Notes: generated from the letters alone by a model not told the origin. 18,487 nt of DNA from Mucidula mucida (GCA_015501055.1 JADNYV010000661.1:1-18487), one strand, 5' to 3'; positions 1-10,596 are shown, counted from the stretch's first letter. A program made the numbers and translations.

Positions 1-60
1 TACTATAATCCCACACCCCAACCCACCCACCCTCCTCCCTGCCTCCTCCTCCCACCCATG

Positions 61-3000
61 TCATGACGCATACTCGTGCGCAAAGTCACACTGGTCACCA
101 AACTTGCACCTGTATTACGGCATCAGTTTCACTTGACAATTCTTTCCCTTCACAAAAAATGCAATGCTCGCCTTCCTGCCTGAAAGAAACTGCATGGTTT
201 TCTTTTACTATTTCTATGCCCCCCGTTGTTGTTGTTGTTTCTGCGGCCACCGCCCCTCCCTCCTCCTCCTCTTCCTCCTCCATCCCCCTCCATCCCCCGC
301 ACCGTAAGCCCAATTCGGATCGCCCCGGCCCGGAGCCGAGAGCCGGGTTCAGTTGCGAAAGCAAAGACTGCAGCTGATCCTGCGGAATCGCAGCGGCCAG
401 CGCCGCCGCCGCGTCCATCGCAGGTACATTAGGGTCAAGTCCACCACCACCCGCGCCCATCCCGTCAGCTGCGCCATGAGCTCCGCCACATTCACGCTCG
501 GAGGCGGCGCGCCGCCGGAATCATCGGGTCCCAAAACGCAGCGTCGAGCTCAGGACCCACCGTCATCGCCTGCACCTGGATGTCCACCTCCGCGTCGGCC
601 AGCACATGCGATGGCTCCGCGGGCGACACCGGTATCTGCGCCAGCGAAAGATACAGCGCGCCGAGCACCGACTCCTCCCGCTGCTCCTGCGTCGCTTTTT
701 CCTGGCTCTCCAGGCCTCGCTCCTTGTACTCGATATCCACAGGAATCTCGATAGCTATAATTTCGCGAATCAGAAATAATGTTTACACTCTGATTCTGAA
801 AGAAATACTGACGTATCGGCTCTGACCAATCGACCGTTTCCTCGAAATATGTCGGTGCAGCGCCGCGCCCTCCCCTTTTCCATGTTTCGTGCGCTCTGCG
901 CCGAGTGCGTTCCCTGAAAATGAAACAGAAAAAAAAGAGAAGGCGTTGAGATACGGTTTTTGACATGTAGTACGAGAAAGTAGCTGACATCTACGGGATC
1001 ATCATCATAGACAGCCTTTTCGATGAAGCGAACAGCCTCGAGCTCGTTGTCAGCGGCCCATTGCACCGTCTTCTTCTTCTTACTTGGCCGGCCACTCTCC
1101 GGCGCCACAGAAGTGGAATGATGGGACGCAGGCGGTGGCGTTGCGGCGGAATCTTTCAGGCCCTTTCCGACCATCGATTGCAACGCTTCCTGGAAAGGGT
1201 CTCGCGATGACGGCAGCGCAATGTTCGTATCCTCCTTCTTCACCGATACGGGCGGCGGCGCCTTGGTGAACTGGGAAGCTTCTTCACTTCTTCTCCGAAA
1301 AGAACGACGAGTCCGATTTCGCATCCTTGACATGAGCCGGGGTCGCAACTACCTTTTTCGTCACTACCGTCGGCTTTGTCGGCGGCTTCTTGACAGGCGC
1401 GGGCGCCTTTGTAGGGGGCGGAGTCTCCAACTTGCGTTTCTTCGACTTTGGCTCTGCGGGCATGACTATTTCAGTCTATTTTCAATTTAGAGTGAACCGA
1501 CGTGACTCACCCTCTTCCTTTCCGGTGACGCCGTCAATCATGTTTCGCCATTTGCGTTCGAGATTTAGAGCCATGTCCTTGATCGCTACAAGAGCGCGAA
1601 AGCATTAGGTTCATGTATATTAAATTCATGGGGGCGATCCAGAGTGCTATTACTATGGGGAACCGGAGATGCACGTTCAAAATCAAACGCATGGGACGCA
1701 CAAGCGCCGGGACGGAGCAAACGGGCGCGTAACTAAAAGGAGAAGAAACTCACCAGGCGACGGAGGATTCTTGGTTAGCTTGACAATTATTTTACCGAGC
1801 TTGGTGGCCTTGAGGGTCTCGAGTGTTATCGGAAACCGATCTAGAATCTACAAAGATGAGGTGAGGCTTGCAGTCATCCAACACGCTGCGTGCACGACGC
1901 ACATGGAGAAGAGGCATGACGGTGCCAACCAGCTCCTGGTCGTCACTCGTCAACGGCGCCTTTAACCATTCTCGCGTTATATCCATGGCGGTGGGGTTCT
2001 CCAGCCACGCGCGAAAGTAATGATTCGCGGCACAATCCCGGATCTTGGTCAGAATCTCCATACGCGTCGCCGCATCCACTTCGGACGGTCCATACTCATC
2101 CAACTTGAGAACCAGATTATTCACCGCGCCTGCCCCGGTAAACGCGTTTACGGCGAGAAGAGGTCTGATGCTCCCAAGTAACCTCTCTTTACGTTCCTGT
2201 GGCGATGGGCCTTGAGGCTGGGGAGGCGGAGGAGGCTGTAATTGAGGCTGCTGCTGCGATAGGAGATTCCGTATCTGCTGTGACTGAAGCTGTTGTGAAG
2301 GCTGTGGGGGAGTCGACTGGGCAGGTTTGGCGTAAAACTGTGATGGCATGATGCCCATCATCGGCCCGGGAGAAGAAGTGTGAAGGGCTTGGGGAGAAAG
2401 GGTTCCTTGGCCTTGGGATGCATGTGGGAGTTGTGGGAATGTTTGGGAATATGAATATGGATTGCCGTTGTTGGTGCTGAGAGCTAAATGCTGTTGGAGG
2501 GAAAAGAGATGTGCTCGTGCCTGTTGTTGTGTTGATTGCTGAAGTGGCGGGGAAGATTGAGCGCCGTATGTCGGGGTCGGTGGGGGAGGTGAGTAGTGCT
2601 GGATGCCGTTGGAACCGGATCCGTTTATGGTTAAAGCGGGGCTAGAATAAGCCGTCAGGCGATGCAGAAATCTTGATGAACGGGACCTACTCAATGATTG
2701 GGGGCGATTGATGCGGAAGTGGCGGCGAGTGTTGTGATATTCGTTGCTGTTGCTGCGACGGCTGTGAGCTCGTCGATGTCGCGCCGTTTAGGCTGGAATA
2801 GGACGACAAGGGCACGTGATTTGACGGCGACGACTGCCATGATGCGCCGTAAGGAATGTTATTGTAGGGGGCATTGTTCGGTATATTATACTGCGAGAAC
2901 GACTGGAAAAAGGGCGCCTGCTGATCGTCGTCGGCTGCTGGATCATGAGTGTGTGAGATTTGGCGATATAGCCGACTCACCTCCAATTTGACCGAGCAGC

Positions 3001-3218
3001 TCTTGCAGCGTCATGTTGGTCATCTGCGCCGACGATGTTGCCGACGTGCTCGCGCCTAGCGATCCGGCGGACGCCGTACGCGGTTGCTCCTTGGCCCAGC
3101 CATCAAGCGAGGACGACTGACGTGCCTCGTGCCGACTTTGTTGTTGTTGTGACGATTCTGTCAACAGCGACGTCTGCGGCTGCGCCATCCATGAAGAATA
3201 AAGATTGGAGTTGTCCAT
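61..3218 (-). CDS. ppn1: PNUTS/Ppn1-like PP1 regulatory subunit (9 exons, frame broken in 3' half)
   Basis: PNUTS-type proteins target protein phosphatase 1 to RNA polymerase II and the cleavage/polyadenylation machinery in the nucleus. Exons read on the minus strand: 3218-2981, 2937-2691, 2641-1903, 1847-1754, 1585-1511, 1465-989, 913-813, 754-172 and 109-61. The N-terminus is Gln/Ser/Pro-rich. A TFIIS N-terminal (LW) domain spans about residues 310-465, ending in LKATKLGKIIVKLTKNPPSP and ALNLERKWRNM. A basic linker follows, then the PP1-docking motif KKKKTVQWA (near 595), a conserved QEKATQEQREESVLGALY block and RG/N repeats. The C-terminus is a CCCH finger, CSFFQAGRCKFGDQCDFAH. Start chosen at MDNSNLY, because six upstream codons add nothing. 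Exons 1-5 are intact. Exons 6-8 need about seven single-base corrections, after which all intron phases agree. Family call is strong from the domain order; integrity is uncertain. Confidence 0.88.
110..171 (-). other. Last intron of the PNUTS-like gene, GC-AG type
   Basis: The 62-nt intron splits the CCCH finger after GGA-AG. It begins GCGAGC and ends TACAG, with a CTGAT branch-like site near the 3' end. Joining its flanks gives the family-typical sequence CSFFQAGRCKFGDQC. That makes the unusual GC donor convincing unless the base is a sequencing error for GT. Confidence 0.75.
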
Positions 3219-3558
3219 TTTGCAACTTTCGGACACTTGTCTACCACGTCTCTGTCTTATAGGCGACTATGGGGGCTTAGCGGAGAAAAGGGCGGCACTT
3301 GCGCTGCTGCGACGGAGATTCTCGACTTTTCTCGTCCGTCGAGCGCGTCTGTGCAATTTCTTGAAAGGCGGCAGTTGGTCGTTGCCTGCGATGTGCAACC
3401 CTTGCGATTTATGCGGCGACCTAAATCCCACGCTGACTCTTATGTCAGCGGCTTACTCCGGCTAGCAAAAAAAGAGTGTTTGTTTGGTTTCAACAAAAGC
3501 CTTCAAATCCCCTTCAAACCGTTCAACCCATCGTCAACAAAAACTCTTACATACCGAT
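3219..3558. promoter_or_regulatory. Divergent intergenic region (PNUTS-like / HMG-box)
   Basis: These 340 bp separate the start codons of two head-to-head genes, so they must hold both promoters and 5' leaders. No TATA box was recognised at the expected distance on either side. The arrangement suggests shared or bidirectional regulation of two nuclear proteins (inference). Confidence 0.5.
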
Positions 3559-4428
3559 ATGGCCCCCTCCCCCGAAGAATTACCAGGCATGGAGGTTCGT
3601 AGTCGTCCTCGACACGCTTTGCGCGCCTTACTGACCGCGTTTACCCAGTTCGTCCGCGATTTGCGCGGCCTCGCCAGTGCCATGTCCGCCTGCGCCGCGA
3701 GCGCCGAAAAGTGCATCAGCTACTACGCCGCTCTCACTGGCCTCGAAGAGTCTGGAAAGCGCAAGCGCGTCGCAAAAGTCCCCCGCGATCCTCGTCAGCC
3801 CAAGCGTCCCGCGTCCAGCTACCTCCTCTACCAAATCGAAAAACGCCAAGCGCTTAAAGAAACGTATCCCGAATTATCACACGGCGAGCTCGGCAAGCTC
3901 ATCTCTTCACAATGGGCGACCATGTCCGAAGCGGACAAAAAGGTATGCTTATATTCCAGATTGTGGCGCAACATTAACATTCCATCGTAGCCCTATGTTG
4001 ACAGACACGCTGAAGCCGACAAGAAATACAAATCTGACATGACCGACTTCAAAGCCACAGCCGCCGCGGATGGCGATATTCCCTCCCCGCCCCTTGTATG
4101 TTTCTTGCCCGACGTCACCGACGCGCCGCTGACAAATTTTTAGATCGCCGACAACAAGGCAAAGAAAGAAAAAGTCGTCAAGCCAATTGTGCCGGCCAAG
4201 AATGAAGGCTCCAAGTCCAAGAAATCGGTCAAGTCACCCGAGGTCGTGTCCGACTCAGATGAAGAAGGAGATGACGATGATGAAGTGTCGGTCACCTCCT
4301 CCGCTGGCAAGGCAAATGGCGACGATAGTGACTCTAGTGCCAGCAGCAGCGAGGAGGAAGAGGCACCTCCCCCAAAGAAGCACAAGGTCGCCCCCAAGGA
4401 GCAGGAGAAGAAGAAGAGGAAGGCGTAA
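3559..4428 (+). CDS. HMG-box DNA-binding protein (Nhp6/HMGB-like), 4 exons
   Basis: Exons 3559-3594, 3649-3942, 3991-4095 and 4144-4428 give a 239-residue protein, in frame throughout. A short N-terminal helical region (FVRDLRGLASAMSACAASAEK) precedes one HMG box at about residues 70-140. The box starts DPRQPKRPASSYLLYQ and runs through SSQWATMSEADKKPYVDRHAEADKKY. HMG boxes bind and bend DNA in the minor groove. The C-terminal tail alternates basic and acidic Ser/Asp/Glu runs and ends in a Lys/Arg cluster, as in chromatin-associated HMG proteins. Start chosen at ATG 3559 because the 54-nt intron right after MAPSPEELPGME has good GT..CTGAC..CAG signals. An upstream in-frame ATG at 3484 is less likely. 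It is divergent from the PNUTS-like gene. The specific paralogue is not determined. Confidence 0.85.
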
Positions 4429-5680
4429 GCCAAGTCTGCCTGTTCTATCTTCTATACCTCTCGCTCTTGATCTCCGATAATGTATTTCTTGCGATTAGTC
4501 CGTTAATGTATAGTGTACCCAAGCCATATCCATTGTACCTTTCTTTCCATTGTACCTTTCTTTTCTTTTGGATCGTTGATAAGTAGTTACATTTCCAAGT
4601 CTTCACTCCAAACTTTTGGCATCTCTGTTGATATAATGACTCAAAAGCTCCGTATTCATAAAACATACTGTTGGGTGTTTCGCGTTCATAGGTGGCGCTC
4701 TTAAAATATTGAATTCAAGTTTCCAGGTTATTTGCATTCCCCTAATCGTGGGTGACGTTCCATGCTGAGAGTTATTCGCCTCGACGCCTCACTTGAAGTC
4801 GAGCGGTGGCGTTCTCGTGGCGTGTCCTCCGGCCCGATCATGCTCTTTCTTTTTAACCCCCCATGAACTCATTATCAGACTGGTCACTGCACCTACCCTT
4901 GCACACTCGACAATGCCTCCAATGTATTACAACTCCTTCAGTGTCATGGCTCTACAGATCATCTGGGCAACAAATGCCAATTACTCAAAAACTGGTTGCT
5001 TCCATCATCCTTATCAACACACCCCGGCGCTCTTTGGGAGGTATCGTATCCCAGGCTTGCTATTGCTCTTCTCTCCCGCCTCATCTCGCTCCCACTTCTT
5101 GTCTTTTATCGCCAACTGTATCTGGTCCGCCTCTCGTTTCACTATTATATCGTCGAGCCACATGCAGTCCGTCGCGACTCTTTCAGCGCCTCAAGAAAGA
5201 AAATAACCACACATTGATATCGACGACTGATTTCGATGAGCTGTACATATCGGAACGCTTCGTCTCTGCTACTCTCAATGTGTGGCGCATTTTCCCTTGT
5301 ATTGCTCCAATCACGGCGGGGTGAGTCTGAGCCATGAGCATTCGTTTATGTGGGCGTGCTTAACGGATGGGCTGTAAAACTGCATGGGGCTCCTCTTCAA
5401 TGTTCATGGTGCGCATTCGGGCACAACACATAGAGAATACGCGCTCACAACTACCCTTTACAGAACAAGCCAAATATTCATGCCATGTTCTGCCTTGTAG
5501 TTCAATTGGTAACAGGTATCATCTCTCACAACAGTTGAACTCCCTTGATTTGTTCCCAAATCGTCGCGCGCCCTTATACTTCCAGCTGCTTGTTCTGCGC
5601 TCTTGTTCCTCCTTCTTATAATGTATTATGGCTGACCTCTCAAACATTCCCGCTCATTTGTACCCCCTCCTATCCCGGCG
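4429..5680. other. Gene-poor stretch, no convincing coding region
   Basis: This is the 3' flank of the HMG gene followed by about 1 kb of C/T-rich plus-strand sequence. Several ORFs of 60-150 codons overlap here, but none has recognisable domains, clean start context or consistent splice signals. A 49-codon minus-strand ORF at 5014-5163 looks mildly protein-like but is unsupported. An unrecognised ncRNA or decayed gene cannot be excluded. Confidence 0.5.
4530..4563. repeat. 17-bp tandem duplication
   Basis: Two perfect adjacent copies of ccattgtacctttcttt lie about 100 bp downstream of the HMG-box stop codon, probably in the 3' UTR or just past it. No function is evident. Confidence 0.85.
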
Positions 5681-5992
5681 ATGGCCAAGAAGAACAGAAA
5701 GAGAACGCAGAGACGTTCAATGTCAGAGGGTCAAGCACATAGCTGGATATCCAATATCGCCCGAGAAACCTCTATCTTGACGCCCTCCCAGTTGGATATA
5801 CTGGCGCAGGAAATCGGACCGTAGGTGTCTTCTTGATTCTTCCGAATATTGTGTTGACTACGCCACAGGGCCATGACGAGAGATCGTATAGAAGACTACT
5901 ATCTACATAACGCCCGAACGTCGAGCACCGGTGGTGGTCCTGTACTGAACGGGCAGTCATTCCTCACTTGGGCGAATAGTCGCAGACCATGA
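5681..5992 (+). CDS. Small basic protein of unknown function, 2 exons
   Basis: Exon 1 (5681-5820) starts at an ATG in good context (cggcgATGgcc). Exon 2 is 5869-5992. The 48-nt intron starts GTAGGT, has a TTGACTA branch-like site and ends CCACAG. Splicing gives 87 residues ending at TGA 5990-5992. The N-terminus is strongly basic (MAKKNRKRTQRR, a possible nuclear or RNA/DNA-binding signal). Two likely amphipathic helices follow, around LTPSQLDILAQEIGP and TRDRIEDYYLHNAR. The end is FLTWANSRRP. I do not recognise the family. The good intron and ATG context support a real gene, but the short length leaves room for a false positive. The gene sits alone between a gene-poor stretch and the 39-bp repeat. 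Confidence 0.42.
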
Positions 5993-6053
5993 CGCCGTAA
6001 CGCCCACGCTCTCAGACTTGAGCATACTCCACTTCGTTGCCCCGCACTCTGCT

Positions 6054-6139
6054 TCCCGACTCGATACAATATGGTCGATTAACCCTCAGTTCTCCCGACT
6101 CGATACAATATGGTCGATTAACCCTCAGTTCTCCCGACT
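6054..6139. repeat. 39-bp direct tandem repeat (2 full copies plus partial)
   Basis: The unit starts tcccgactcgatacaatatg and has period 39. Copies start at 6054 and 6093; a third begins at 6132 and stops matching after about 8 bases. The two full copies look identical, suggesting a recent duplication. It lies about 60 bp after the small gene and about 240 bp before the DUF6535 gene. Confidence 0.9.
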
Positions 6140-6379
6140 TCATTTATGATACAATTGATCTAATCTTTAGATGACATACTTAGCTACTCAATATTCCAAG
6201 TCCTCTCTTTTGTCTTTATTGAGCCGTCTGATGGAGAAAAAGTGGTAACAATTAGGTTTCGTGCTTGATGTCTCAGCATCCATTTTAATTGTTGACCCAG
6301 AGTGAGTGTGGGTACGGGCGGAGTATAAGGGATGATGGTATCTGTCAGGCGTGTGAAACTAACCGCTTTTCTCCTTCGT

Positions 6380-9300
6380 ATGCCTACCCCAGTACCCGCA
6401 AATACGCCACGTACCGCGCCGAGGAGTAAGTCTCCCTCGTACCGCCACCGCTGTTGCCAATGCTTCCATTCCGATACCTCGACAATCAACGAAAGCGCGT
6501 CTGACTCGGAAGACTCCCCCGTGCTCGTATACCATGGCAGTCGACATTCCCATGCACAAATGTTCCGGAAGAGACATTCCCAGCAGCGTCGAGTGCTCAA
6601 TGGTTATTACTTTCTTGTGTACCGGTCATGATAACAGCTAATCGCCGTCATTTAGATCCTTTCGATTACGAACAGAAATATCCTGTGGACGAGAAGCACA
6701 GGGAAATGTCTGCAACAGGCCGGGTCTGGAAATCGTACATGGACGAGTCCACCAAATTTGACGTTGACATGGTCGAGAACTGGAGAGACGGCCTGGACAT
6801 GCTCCTCGTCTTTGTAAGTCTTTCTCCGTCATTTACTACAAGTCGCTTCGAGAAGTTTGATACAGCTGTGCAGGCGGCACTGTTCTCAGGTGTTGTCACG
6901 ACTTTTGTAGTGCAGACTTATCAGAGTCTCAACGTGGACTACGCACAAGTGACCGCCTCGTTGATGCTTCGGCTGATCGACATCCAGGTTTCCATTTCTC
7001 AGGGACAAGCTGTCCCAAACTCTGACCGTGACCCCCCTAAAGCGTTCATGCCCAAATCCTCCGATCTGTGGATCAATGGGCTCTGGCTCACCAGTCTGGT
7101 CCTCAGCCTCGCGACCACATTGATTGCGGGCTTGACGAAGCAATGGATCAATGAATACATGGTCCTACCGTCCGGCAATCCTCGAGACCGAGCGCGTATC
7201 CGCCACTTCAGATTTGTCGGGCTCGAGCAGTGGCATGTACCGCTCATTATTGGGCTCCTTCCTATTCTCATGCACGTCGCGCTCGGCGTCTTCCTCGCCG
7301 GACTTGTCATTTTTGCTTGCTCGTTGAGTACCGCCATGGCTTCAGCATTAGGGTGCATGACAGGCACTGGAGCGCTCGCATATCTTGTCAGCAATATCCT
7401 CCCGCTCTTCTATACGAACTGCCCATACAAAACACCGTTGGCTTCGTACACTTTCATGATCGTTAGCTGGCTGCGCCGACAAACGCACGCGTGCCACGGG
7501 GCTGTCTCATTGGCGATAGCACGCTCCTTGAAGGAGTTGGAGCGTACGGCGGTCTCGCACAAGACGGATGAACTCGATGCACTTGCCGTTTCATGGTTGC
7601 ACAATACGTCGTCGAATGCTTCCGTGCAGAGCATTGCTGTACAGTCCCTGGGTGGCCTCCCATTGCAAAGTATTCCGACAATCTCCGGTCCTAGCGGTAT
7701 CAGCGCTCCGGTGTCGGATCCCGATACGTGGCGCTTCCTGGATTTTGTAAAGGAGAAGGACGAGGACAGACCCGCGGTGATACGCGCTATACGGGCACAC
7801 CACCTCGTTGACCAGCCTGCTGATCGTCAGGAGCGATTTCAGCGTGCGGCGTTACGATTTGGCAAGTTTGCAATGCTCAACCTCGAGGCAAACGAATATG
7901 ACTTTATCTACAACGACTCTCCGAAACGTGCTATCGGCATTGTGCGTGATGGTTTTTTCACGACCGCCGATACCCCTCGAGATGCTGTGTTCTGGGGCAA
8001 AGCATTCGAGGCTGCATTACAGTCTGGTCCGGACTTTCTGGGGATAGACTCTATTCATGCTGGCAGTCCCCTGTCATCTCTGTGTATGAAGCTTCTCAAA
8101 TGTACGGCTCAAGGTCATGTTTGCTCTTTCTCCAATTGCGACGGCAAAGACCCAGTGCTCTTCTCCTTCTCACTTGGACCTGACAGCCTTCCACTGTACA
8201 TTACTCGGTACGAGATGGAGCAAAATGGAACTTCGACCACGATATCTGATGCCTTGATGGCGAACATGAGGCCCTCTTTCATACGATGGGTATTAGATGT
8301 TTGCTTTCCCCATGTTGCCAAGTCTACTAGTCACCTCCCCGACGATGTTCTCCTCGTGCTCACATTGCTGCAAACCCGCTCTGTTCAGCTCACATCTCTT
8401 CGTAACGAAATACCGTTGATCCAAACCACGACCCCCGAGTCTTCCGACGATGATGAATCGTCCATGTCCGAAACTTCGTCGAGTGAGGAATCGGTTTTCG
8501 TACCAGAGGAAACCCCATTATTTCAAAACGTGCTAGGAGCCGTCACGGCTTACACATTCAATATCGGGGACTGCAAGAAACACAAGGGCATCGACCGCGC
8601 CGCAATCTCAGCGTTACAAGCTGTCGTCAAGTCCGACGCATTCGGCACTAGTACTGTCATGTCGCTTTCTCACGAGGCCGCCGTCATCAAGACTCTTTTT
8701 GACGGGCTGAACCGCCGGCTCGACTTTGTTGGGCATACTGATCGCGATTCTTCCTGGCTTACTCCGACTCTGTTCCAAAGGCTATGGCATATCCTGACTG
8801 CTTTCATTGAATCCGGGTCAGAACACGAAGGCTGGAGAACTGTCGGCTATGTCCTGCACTATCTCGTACAGTTTCCGTCCCAAATACAGGCAACTGAAGC
8901 GATATATGACTATCTCGTCCAGCACGACTGGCTGCACGATATCGGACTTGCGTTTTCCCGTCTTGTCGACTCCACAAATCCGGAGTCCGATAGGCTTCCG
9001 CGATTCTGGTGTCCTGGATACATCTATGTTGCGGCGGCGTACGTGGATGGAATATACATGTATGCTGACACCTCGGAGCAGGTTAGCAAGGCCAAGTCTT
9101 ATATCTCGGAATCCGACACCCGTCTATCAACCTTGAGCACCATCCTCCTGATAGCTCATTGCCCGACGCAAAATCGGCTGTGGCGGTTGGGAGAGATCTT
9201 CAAGGGTTGGGGCGGCTGGTCGCGTTGCATGGAAGACTTGACTGAGTTCGTCACCTGTCCAGGTGCGGCGATCGAGTATGCGCATGTTTCCCGCTTCATT

Positions 9301-9597
9301 ACTGTGACGCCGAGCGCTCAAGGAGACAGCCCGGCGCTTTATCGACCTTTCGAGGACCTGGCATCTTTGATAAAGACACTTGGAGCGGATGTTGACCGCG
9401 ACCATTTTACAGCACCGATGTACCCGAAAGCAGTGGATGATCAGCTGGTGGCAGTGGTACGTCTTGTTGCCTGAAAGAACTGGATGCCCGCTGATTTGTG
9501 TTTTTAGACTGCAATGCACACCGACCCGGAGGCGCAGAGTTCTCCGGGGAAGCGAGGTCTTTCTACCGTGTGCAGGAGACTCTTTTGGAATGCATGA
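6380..9597 (+). CDS. DUF6535-domain membrane protein, 4 exons
   Basis: Exons 6380-6602, 6656-6813, 6874-9456 and 9508-9597 give about 1017 residues. The first 74 residues are Ser/Arg-rich. The DUF6535 domain follows: DPFDYEQKYP, then WKSYMDESTKFDVDMVENWRD, then four predicted membrane segments. These are near residues 124-142 (LLVFAALFSGVVTTFVV), 192-213 (WINGLWLTSLVLSLATTLIA, then the family-typical KQW), 249-277 and 281-307. The remaining 700 residues are mostly soluble and helical, with an acidic Ser/Glu stretch encoded near 8435-8510. DUF6535 proteins are abundant in Agaricomycetes and have no established function. Introns are 53, 60 and 51 nt. The exon 1 start is the least certain part: ATG 6380 is preferred over ATG 6332. 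No frame breaks were seen. Confidence 0.85.
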
Positions 9598-9743
9598 TAA
9601 TATTATCTAACAGGCTCTTCAATGGGTTGCAAGTACAGTGTACGGAAGGCTTTCTTTATCAAGTAGTTTCTGAGTGTAAGGCAGCATCAAAGTGGAAGAA
9701 ATGTGGATTGAATCGAGTGTGGCGCATGGGAACAGGCTTCATC

Positions 9744-9815
9744 GGCCGACTAGCTCAGCTGGTTAGAGTTTCGTGCTAATACTCTGAGGTTTGGGTTCGA
9801 TCCCCATGTTGGCTA
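9744..9815 (+). tRNA. tRNA-Ile(AAU)-like gene, degenerate, probable pseudogene
   Basis: The 72-nt stretch has an intact A box (TAGCTCAGCTGG), an intact B box (GGTTCGATCCC) and an anticodon loop CTAATAC with AAU. The acceptor stem GGCCGAC/GTTGGCT pairs using G-U wobbles. Against function: the anticodon stem TCGTG/TCTGA has a mismatch and two wobbles, the T stem has an outer mismatch, and the variable loop has only 3 nt. A normal tRNA-Ile is about 74 nt. No CCA is encoded, as expected for a eukaryote. A T-run lies about 25 bp downstream. Confidence 0.6.
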
Positions 9816-10590
9816 ATGCCATGATGGATCATATCTTATAGTTTTTCTTCGCGCGTCCGATGTATGTGATGTATTTTTTCGCTGAAAGGGACGCATCCAG
9901 TTTATGGACGGGGGGAAACGCCTCGATAACAAATATTCAATCAGAATCAATGTCCGTTCAAGAACATGGTACGACCAATTTTCAGAACACTGGCGAATCC
10001 AGCTGACAAACTCACTCCCCAGCGGTGAGAAATTGACTAGGTGTAACTGACCGGTATCCCGAGTGATATATATGATAATATCATCGTTAGATGCTCAACG
10101 ACGTCCGTTTAAAGACCGAATTGGTGCTCCACTTCAGTTTTCAAGATTCTCACTCTATTGGCGGCAGCTTTCTTGCCCGACATGCGCTAGTAGTAGTAGA
10201 TCAAAGTGTCAGCTTTGATCGAGTCTGCCCAAGGAGACTACCGACATGCTATTAGTGTCATCGATTTACGTCTGCAGGCTCAAGTGCTGCTTTTGACATC
10301 TGCTGATGCGGCCTAACATCCTGGATGTACTCGGCGCTTCTTCTGTCCCCTTCGTTGAGTCCTGTCAAGCACTTTACAGCTAGTCATCAAATTAGTGATA
10401 GAATGCGTAATCGATGCAAGGCACACCGACCAGGCCGCTTACGGTACACTACAACTAGTCTAAATCTCTTGCCCAGCTTTTCTACAGCGGTGGGAGAACT
10501 GAGGTCGATAGACGGGGCGGAGCGATTTCGGACTTGGTCAGATGGCACAGCTTTCCAGCCGGTCTGCGTGATGCGGTGCCGAGGCCGCTT
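9816..10590. other. Intergenic, nothing recognised
   Basis: Between the tRNA-like locus and the WW-domain gene I see no protein with domains, no further tRNA and no clear repeat. A long plus-strand ORF from 10325 runs through the start of the WW gene in another frame and is treated as a shadow. Confidence 0.5.
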
Positions 10591-10596
10591 TATAAG
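10591..10596 (+). promoter_or_regulatory. TATA box of the WW-domain gene
   Basis: TATAAG in the context cgctttataagttcc lies 50 bp upstream of ATG 10641. If transcription starts about 30 bp downstream, the 5' leader would be only about 20 nt (inference). Confidence 0.55.

Noticed and set aside
95..460. Minus-strand 121-codon ORF with a poly-Glu run as a separate protein
   Set aside because: Its first half is genuine PNUTS-like sequence. The Glu run is the RGG-type repeat region read out of frame after a frame break, and the true frame leads to the CCCH finger.
61..1290. Extra introns or programmed frameshifting as the cause of the PNUTS frame breaks
   Set aside because: Frame changes occur within a few codons without GT..AG pairs long enough to be introns. 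Seven programmed shifts in one gene would be without precedent.
5014..5163. 49-codon minus-strand ORF (MWLDDIIVKREADQIQLAIK...) as a gene
   Set aside because: The composition is plausible, but there are no splice partners, promoter or recognisable family. The flanking frames are closed.
5490..5560. tRNA-like stretch beginning gccttgtagttcaattggta
   Set aside because: Only an A-box-like piece is present. There is no B box, and acceptor and anticodon stems cannot be paired.
5681..5992. Homeodomain in the small two-exon protein
   Set aside because: The TPSQLDIL helix and a C-terminal W..N.RR-like end are suggestive. However, the spacing is about eight residues too long and Asn is at the wrong offset from Trp.
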